This document shows, in pieces, positions 5,334 to 9,008 of a stretch of 9,008 bases of DNA. The stretch lies in NCBI GenBank assembly GCA_028292065.1, contig JAQGNC010000100.1, positions 1 to 9,008 of the forward strand. Direction: 5' to 3'. The position numbers were made by a program, and so were the translations under genes. The stretch comes from Betaproteobacteria bacterium. Lineage in GTDB: Bacteria; Pseudomonadota; Gammaproteobacteria; Burkholderiales; SG8-41. The notes under the pieces are model-generated. The model was not told the DNA's origin. It made no database searches and saw only the letters and a list, made by a program, of their open reading frames with translations. Positions within the stretch are counted from its first letter, which is position 1; every line of letters starts with the position of its first letter.

Positions 5334-5786
5334 ATGAGCATCGAGGACACGCTGAAAAAAGCCCGCGACCGCGCAAAGGAAATGCGCCTGCCGTACGAAG
5401 GCGCGCTGACCCCGGCGGAAGCCCACGAGGTCCTGAGCCAGGCTCCCGACGCCAGGATCGTCGACGTGCGCACCCGCGCCGAGCTCGACTGGGTCGGGCG
5501 CATTCCCGGCGCGGTCGAAGTCGAGCTCCTCACCTGGCCCGGCAGCCGTCCCAATCCCGATTTTGTGCAGCAGCTCGAGCAGCAGGTCGACGACAAGGAC
5601 GCGCCGGTGCTCTTCATCTGCCGCAGCGGCGGGCGCTCGCACAACGCGGCGATGCTCGCGATGCAGGCGGGCTATACGGACGCCTACAACGTGCTCGAAG
5701 GCTTCGAAGGCGACAAGGACGGCGAAGGCCATCGCAACACCGTCGGCGGCTGGCGCGCTGCCGGGCTGCCCTGGACGCAGAGCTGA
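5334..5786 (+). CDS. Single-domain rhodanese-like sulfurtransferase
   Basis: A 150-residue cytosolic protein with one rhodanese fold (about 24-146) preceded by a short basic helical N-terminus. Landmarks are ARIVDVRTRAELDWVGRIPGA (split here as VDVRTRAE at 43-50 and GRIPGA at 55-60) and the active-site loop CRSGGRS with catalytic Cys96. The family carries sulfur as a Cys persulfide; the six-residue loop after Cys is typical of sulfurtransferases rather than of the longer Cdc25-type phosphatase loop. There is no signal peptide, so it should be cytoplasmic, and the physiological acceptor is unknown. The start at 5334 is supported by GGGGA upstream and the extended -10; the frame is open 26 codons further back, but that stretch crosses the promoter. 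It diverges from glnA, sharing a 235-bp control region. A small repeat element begins nine bases after its stop. Confidence 0.92.
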   Translation: MSIEDTLKKARDRAKEMRLPYEGALTPAEAHEVLSQAPDARIVDVRTRAELDWVGRIPGAVEVELLTWPGSRPNPDFVQQLEQQVDDKDAPVLFICRSGGRSHNAAMLAMQAGYTDAYNVLEGFEGDKDGEGHRNTVGGWRAAGLPWTQS

Positions 5787-5794
5787 TCGCGACT

Positions 5795-5887
5795 CGTCAT
5801 TCCGGACCCGCGGTAGCGGATGTGATCCGGAATCCATTTTCAAACGCGGTCTAACTTCAAAATGGATCCTGGCGTTCGCCAGGACGA
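5795..5887. repeat. Composite REP-like palindromic element 1
   Basis: Two hairpins face each other. The left one starts CGTCATTCCGGA and closes with TCCGGAATCCATTTT (arms 5799-5806/5826-5833, with an inner CCGC/GCGG pair). The right one reads AAAATGGATCCTGGCG and closes with CGCCAGGA (arms 5867-5874/5877-5884). The TCCATTTT and AAAATGGA tails meet around a short spacer, giving overall dyad symmetry like a BIME. It lies between the convergent rhodanese and MFS genes and may help end transcription from both sides. Confidence 0.8.
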
Positions 5888-5897
5888 CAGTCGCGGC

Positions 5898-5987
5898 GGG
5901 GCCAGACCCCGGCTTCATCGGGGTCAGACCCCGGTTCGGTTGGGGTCAGACCCCGGCTTTATGGGGGGTCTGACCCCGGTTTGATCC
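5898..5987. repeat. Array A of GGGGTCAGACCCC palindromes (MFS 3' side)
   Basis: Four copies of a 13-base palindrome start at 5898 (one base changed, GGGGCCAGACCCC), 5920, 5942 and 5965 (inverted, GGGGTCTGACCCC). The first three repeat at exactly 22 bases, the last at 23. The final two form a 13-bp inverted pair, followed by GGTTTGATCC. The spacers are short and related, so this is a tandem repeat, not CRISPR. The MFS stop codon (5961-5959) and its last eight residues lie inside it. Confidence 0.9.
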
Positions 5988-7161
5988 CGAGCAACGCCCC
6001 CACCAACACTGCGGCCATCGCCGTGCTCACGGCTGCCGCGACCACCAGCCAGTACGCGGCATACCGCTCCGCCATCCACCCGCCGAGCGCGATCCCCGCG
6101 CTGACTCCGCCCAGCAGGCACGTCGATGCCCACGTGAAGCTTTCGGCGAGACGCTCGCGCGAGGCGAGTACCGAGACGAGCTGCGACTGCGCGGCCATCG
6201 CAGTGGCCATCGGCACGCCCGCGACGATCGCGACCATCGAATAAACGACCAGGTTGTCGATCGGCGCGAGCAGCAGGATGCCCCCGGCCATCAGCGTCAG
6301 CGCGATCAGGAACTGGCGCGGCAGCGGCATGCGCCAGTGGCGCGAGCCGTAGACCACCGCGCCGGCGCCGCTGCCGACGCTCGTCAGCGCGAGCGCGATA
6401 CCCGCCGCGGACGGTGTGCCTTTGGCGGCTGCGTGCGCCGACACCGCGACTTCGAACAATCCGAATCCGACCGAGTACAGGATCGTCGCGCCGAACACGA
6501 CCAGGAGCTTCGGCGGACTGAGTGCGCCGAGCCAGCTGCGCGGCCTGTATGCGGCCGACGCGGTCCAGCGAGCGATGGCAGGCGCGCGGGCGAACACAAC
6601 TGTCCCGATTCCAGCGGCGAGTGCCGCCAGGAATAGCGCCGCTTCGGGATAACCGGTCGCGACACACGCCGCAACGACTGCGGGCCCGAGGATGAACACG
6701 AGCTCGACGAGCGCCGAGTCGACCGAGTACGCGGTCTGCAGCAGCGACGGCTCGCGGATGAGGCGCGGATACAGCGCGCGTATGCACGCGCTCACCGGCG
6801 GCAGCGACGCACCCGCGGCGAACGCGGCAATCGAGACCCATGCGGCATGCGCGCCGGCGAGCACGAGCAGCGCGAGCCCGACGAGCGCGCCGGGATACGC
6901 GACCCCGCACACCAGCAGGATCGGACGCGGGCCGAGCCGATCGACGGCGCGGCCGAGGAAAGGTGCGATCACCGCGAGGCCGAGCACGTACAGGGCACTG
7001 GCGCTGCCGGCGAGCGCGAACGAGCCCGAGCGGCTCTGCACGAAAAGCAATATCGCCAGACCGGTGAGGCCGATCGGCACGCGCCCCGCGATCGAGGCGA
7101 GCAGCGCCGAGCGCACCTGCGGCACCAGGAAAAGCTCGCGGTAACGATCGAGGGAAATCAT
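5959..7161 (-). CDS. Major facilitator superfamily (MFS) transporter
   Basis: A 400-residue, very hydrophobic inner-membrane protein with about twelve predicted helices in two halves; substrate unknown. The cytoplasmic loop 2-3 shows MFS motif A (GRAVDRLGPRPIL, 70-82). Long Ala/Gly/Leu/Val helices follow, and a central loop near 190-225 (RAPAIARWTASAAYRPRSWL) separates the halves. The closest impression is of drug-efflux or sugar-efflux type MFS proteins, but nothing in the sequence fixes the cargo. The start at 7161 (MISLDRYREL) directly abuts array B, so the leader is repeat DNA; GGGG ten bases upstream is the only Shine-Dalgarno-like feature. The stop lies within array A, which encodes the terminal IKPGSDPP. 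uppP is upstream on the same strand, 107 bases away. Confidence 0.88.
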   Translation of the reverse strand: MISLDRYRELFLVPQVRSALLASIAGRVPIGLTGLAILLFVQSRSGSFALAGSASALYVLGLAVIAPFLGRAVDRLGPRPILLVCGVAYPGALVGLALLVLAGAHAAWVSIAAFAAGASLPPVSACIRALYPRLIREPSLLQTAYSVDSALVELVFILGPAVVAACVATGYPEAALFLAALAAGIGTVVFARAPAIARWTASAAYRPRSWLGALSPPKLLVVFGATILYSVGFGLFEVAVSAHAAAKGTPSAAGIALALTSVGSGAGAVVYGSRHWRMPLPRQFLIALTLMAGGILLLAPIDNLVVYSMVAIVAGVPMATAMAAQSQLVSVLASRERLAESFTWASTCLLGGVSAGIALGGWMAERYAAYWLVVAAAVSTAMAAVLVGALLGIKPGSDPP

Positions 7162-7252
7162 GGGGTCAGACCCCGCATAGACATGGGGCCGGACCCGGTT
7201 TTCGCGGTGGGGTCAGACCCCGGCATTTCGGGGTCTGACCCCGGTTTGATCC
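7162..7252. repeat. Array B of GGGGTCAGACCCC palindromes (MFS 5' side)
   Basis: Copies start at 7162, 7185 (degenerate, GGGGCCGGACCC), 7209 and 7230 (inverted). The last two, each with one extra base, make a perfect 14-bp inverted repeat (7209-7222/7229-7242) around GCATTT. The terminal 23 bases (7230-7252) are identical to 5965-5987 of array A and in the same orientation. The array fills the uppP-MFS gap, 17 bases after the uppP stop, and touches the MFS start codon. Confidence 0.9.
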
Positions 7253-7268
7253 ATGACGCAGCGGCGAC

Positions 7269-8093
7269 TCAACCCGCCCAGGTCACGAGCCCGGTGTACG
7301 CCGTGAACAGCACGATCGCCCCGAACGCGATTCGATACCACGCGAACACCGTGAAATCGTGTGTAGCGATGTAGCGGATCAGCCAGCGCACGCAGATGAA
7401 CGCCGAGATGAATGCAGCAATCAGGCCGACGCCGAAGACCGGCACGTCCGCCGCGCTCAACAGGTCGCGGTGCTTGAGCAGATCGTAAAGGCCTGCTGCG
7501 ATGAGCGTCGGCACCGCGAGGAAGAACGAGAACTCGGTTGCGGCCTTGCGCGAAAGACCGAACAGCATGCCGCCGATGATCGTCGCGCCCGAGCGCGAGG
7601 TGCCTGGAATGAGGGCGAACGACTGCGCGATGCCCACTTTCAATGCGTCTTTCCAAGTCATGTCGTCGACGGTCTCGACGACGACGGTGCGCGGGCGCCG
7701 CCGCTCGACCCACAGGATGACGAACCCGCCGACGATGAAAGCGAGCGCGACCGGCACCGCGTGAAAGAGATGCGCCTTGATGTACTTGCCGAACGCGAGA
7801 CCGAGCACCGCCGCAGGCATGAACGCGACGATGAGATTGAGGATGAACCGCTGCGCTTTGGGGTCGTGGGTGATGCCGGTCAGCGCGCTTGCGAAGCGTG
7901 CGCGGTATTCCCAGACGATCGCGAGCATCGCGCCGGTCTGTATCGCGATCTCGAATACCTTGCCTTTCTCGTCGTGAAAATCGAGGAGCTGCCCCGCGAT
8001 GATCAGGTGGCCGGTGCTCGAGATCGGAAGAAATTCGGTGAGACCTTCGACGACGCCGAGTATCAGCGCCTTGAGCAGAATGATGGGGTCCAT
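7269..8093 (-). CDS. uppP: Undecaprenyl-diphosphate phosphatase UppP/BacA
   Basis: A 274-residue integral inner-membrane enzyme, the usual family length, that dephosphorylates undecaprenyl diphosphate on the periplasmic side to recycle the lipid carrier for peptidoglycan and other wall polymers; overproduction gives bacitracin resistance in E. coli. Both signature blocks are present: EGLTEFLPISSTGHL (16-30), holding the catalytic glutamates Glu16 and Glu20, Ser25-26 and His29, and PGTSRSGAT (163-171), holding Arg167. About eight hydrophobic helices are visible. The start at 8093 (MDPIILLKAL) matches the family; the frame is open upstream to 8156, but that part reads through repeat DNA and is unlikely. 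No Shine-Dalgarno is seen, and a possible -10 at 8102-8107 would leave almost no leader. Array B begins 17 bases past the stop. Confidence 0.97.
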   Translation of the reverse strand: MDPIILLKALILGVVEGLTEFLPISSTGHLIIAGQLLDFHDEKGKVFEIAIQTGAMLAIVWEYRARFASALTGITHDPKAQRFILNLIVAFMPAAVLGLAFGKYIKAHLFHAVPVALAFIVGGFVILWVERRRPRTVVVETVDDMTWKDALKVGIAQSFALIPGTSRSGATIIGGMLFGLSRKAATEFSFFLAVPTLIAAGLYDLLKHRDLLSAADVPVFGVGLIAAFISAFICVRWLIRYIATHDFTVFAWYRIAFGAIVLFTAYTGLVTWAG

Positions 8094-8101
8094 CGGCGGG
8101 G

Positions 8102-8107
8102 ATTGTA
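8102..8107 (-). promoter_or_regulatory. Possible -10 element of uppP
   Basis: TACAAT on the minus strand is a good -10 hexamer nine bases before the uppP ATG. No -35 or TG extension accompanies it. If used, transcription would start about two bases before the ATG, giving a nearly leaderless mRNA, which would agree with the missing Shine-Dalgarno. Confidence 0.3.
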
Positions 8108-8159
8108 CGTGAAGGGGCAGGGAGACGCGGCGATGAAGTGATGAAACCACCCCCACCCT

Positions 8160-8185
8160 GTCCCTCCCCCTGAAGGGGAGGGGAC
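8160..8185. repeat. CTCCCC-GGGGAG palindromic repeat
   Basis: GTCCCTCCCC (8160-8169) pairs with GGGGA-G-GGGAC (8175-8185) with one bulged G and loop CTGAA. The preceding CACCCCCACCCT completes a motif I recognise as a widespread intergenic repeat of high-GC proteobacteria. It is about 65 bases upstream of uppP and has no visible coding role. Confidence 0.65.
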
Positions 8186-8245
8186 CGTCGTCCCGGCAGG
8201 GATAACGCTCCTTTCCCTTCGGGAGAACTCTGGGACGCGGGTGGG

Positions 8246-8337
8246 TGGCTCGTCATCCTGGCGCACGCCAGGATCCACTTTCACTACATCAAAATGGATA
8301 CTGGATCACTTCGCGCATTGCGCGGTCCAGTATGACG
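8246..8337. repeat. Composite REP-like palindromic element 2
   Basis: The left hairpin is CGTCATCCTGGCG-CA-CGCCAGGAT (arms 8255-8263/8266-8274) followed by CCACTTT. The right half runs AAAATGGATACTGGA to TCCAGTATGACG, the reverse orientation of the same design, with an inner GCGC-rich stem. The two halves give dyad symmetry from CGTCAT (8251) to ATGACG (8337). It has the same architecture as element 1 at 5795-5887. Confidence 0.8.
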
Positions 8338-8355
8338 GACTCGGGATGGGTGGTT

Positions 8356-8394
8356 TGGCTCGTCATCCTGGCGCACGCCAGGATCCATTTTCAC
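8356..8394. repeat. REP-like half element, near-identical to 8246-8284
   Basis: These 39 bases repeat 8246-8284 with a single difference (T at 8388 for C at 8278), exactly 110 bases apart. They form one hairpin with 9-bp arms (8365-8373/8376-8384). The partner half is missing, so it is either a solo REP or the left edge of a truncated composite. Confidence 0.85.
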
Positions 8395-8410
8395 GACCGA
8401 ACACACCTTG

Positions 8411-8430
8411 GAGCTCGCCGCGTGCGAGCT

Positions 8431-8431
<1 letters not shown>
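8411..8431 (-). terminator. Hairpin at the thiC stop, possible terminator
   Basis: GAGCTCGC (8431-8424 on the minus strand) pairs perfectly with GCGAGCTC (8418-8411) around a 5-base loop. The stem begins on the last base of the thiC TAG. Only a weak GTGTGTT follows rather than a U-tract, so efficient intrinsic termination is uncertain. Confidence 0.5.

Positions 8432-9008
<577 letters not shown>

Larger units (their letters stand above)
8094..8430. other. Gene-free thiC-uppP gap filled with dispersed repeats
   Basis: This 337-base stretch holds no convincing gene. From right to left it carries the hairpin after thiC (8411-8431), a REP-like half element (8356-8394), a composite REP-like element (8246-8337), a CTCCCCCTGAAGGGGAG-type palindrome (8160-8185) and a possible uppP -10 (8102-8107). 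Almost every base belongs to a recognisable repeat, so it has probably grown by repeat insertion. Confidence 0.8.

Noticed and set aside
5898..5987. Regularly spaced 22-base repeat, considered as a CRISPR array.
   Set aside because: The constant part is a 13-base palindrome and the spacers are 9-10 related bases, far shorter than CRISPR spacers. No cas gene is present.
8094..8156. 21-codon N-terminal extension of UppP.
   Set aside because: The added residues do not resemble the family, whose proteins start close to the first helix; the DNA upstream is repeat-rich and a -10-like element falls inside it.
5787..8430. Repeat-rich region as an insertion sequence or phage remnant.
   Set aside because: No transposase, integrase or phage gene, and no target-site duplication around a transposase-sized unit, can be seen. 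The genes are an MFS transporter and uppP.

Overview
The window looks like chromosomal DNA of a high-GC betaproteobacterium. The basis is protein style (NtrC, NtrB, GlnA, ThiC and UppP all read as typical proteobacterial forms), the glnA - DUF4124 - ntrB - ntrC order, and extended -10 promoters. Genus cannot be read from the sequence. The intergenic spaces are unusually rich in short palindromic repeats.

Left part (1-5098, all minus strand) is a nitrogen-control locus. Transcription runs from glnA (glutamine synthetase, 5098-3686), through an intrinsic terminator at 3568-3596, to a small exported DUF4124-type protein (3414-2905), then ntrB (2826-1702) and ntrC (1570-176). The regulatory DNA fits the gene content. 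Upstream of glnA there are two NtrC-type palindromes exactly 32 bp apart and a good sigma-54 -24/-12 promoter. A third NtrC-type palindrome (3522-3538) lies upstream of the DUF4124-ntrBC genes, and two direct-repeat sigma-54-like elements lie just before ntrB. NtrB phosphorylates NtrC under nitrogen limitation, NtrC-P drives sigma-54 transcription of glnA, and the extra sites suggest feedback onto ntrBC itself.

Middle part (5099-7268): a 235-bp divergent region separates glnA from a plus-strand single-domain rhodanese (5334-5786). This is followed by a convergent repeat block (5787-5987) and a minus-strand MFS transporter (7161-5959). The MFS gene is bracketed by two arrays of a GGGGTCAGACCCC palindrome that share an identical 23-bp right end. 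One array supplies the MFS stop codon and last residues; the other abuts its start codon.

Right part (7269-9008, minus strand): uppP/bacA (8093-7269, undecaprenyl-diphosphate phosphatase), a 337-bp gene-free stretch filled with three kinds of dispersed palindromic repeat, and the C-terminal third of thiC (continuing beyond 9008), which carries the radical-SAM iron-sulfur motif.

No phage, CRISPR, insertion sequence, tRNA or rRNA was seen. The genes are housekeeping. The most interesting signals are the multi-site NtrC/sigma-54 wiring, the NtrB-NtrC junction with a 43-codon open frame bridging both genes, and the palindromes found at the 3' end of nearly every gene, including a perfect 20-bp inverted repeat over the ntrC stop codon.
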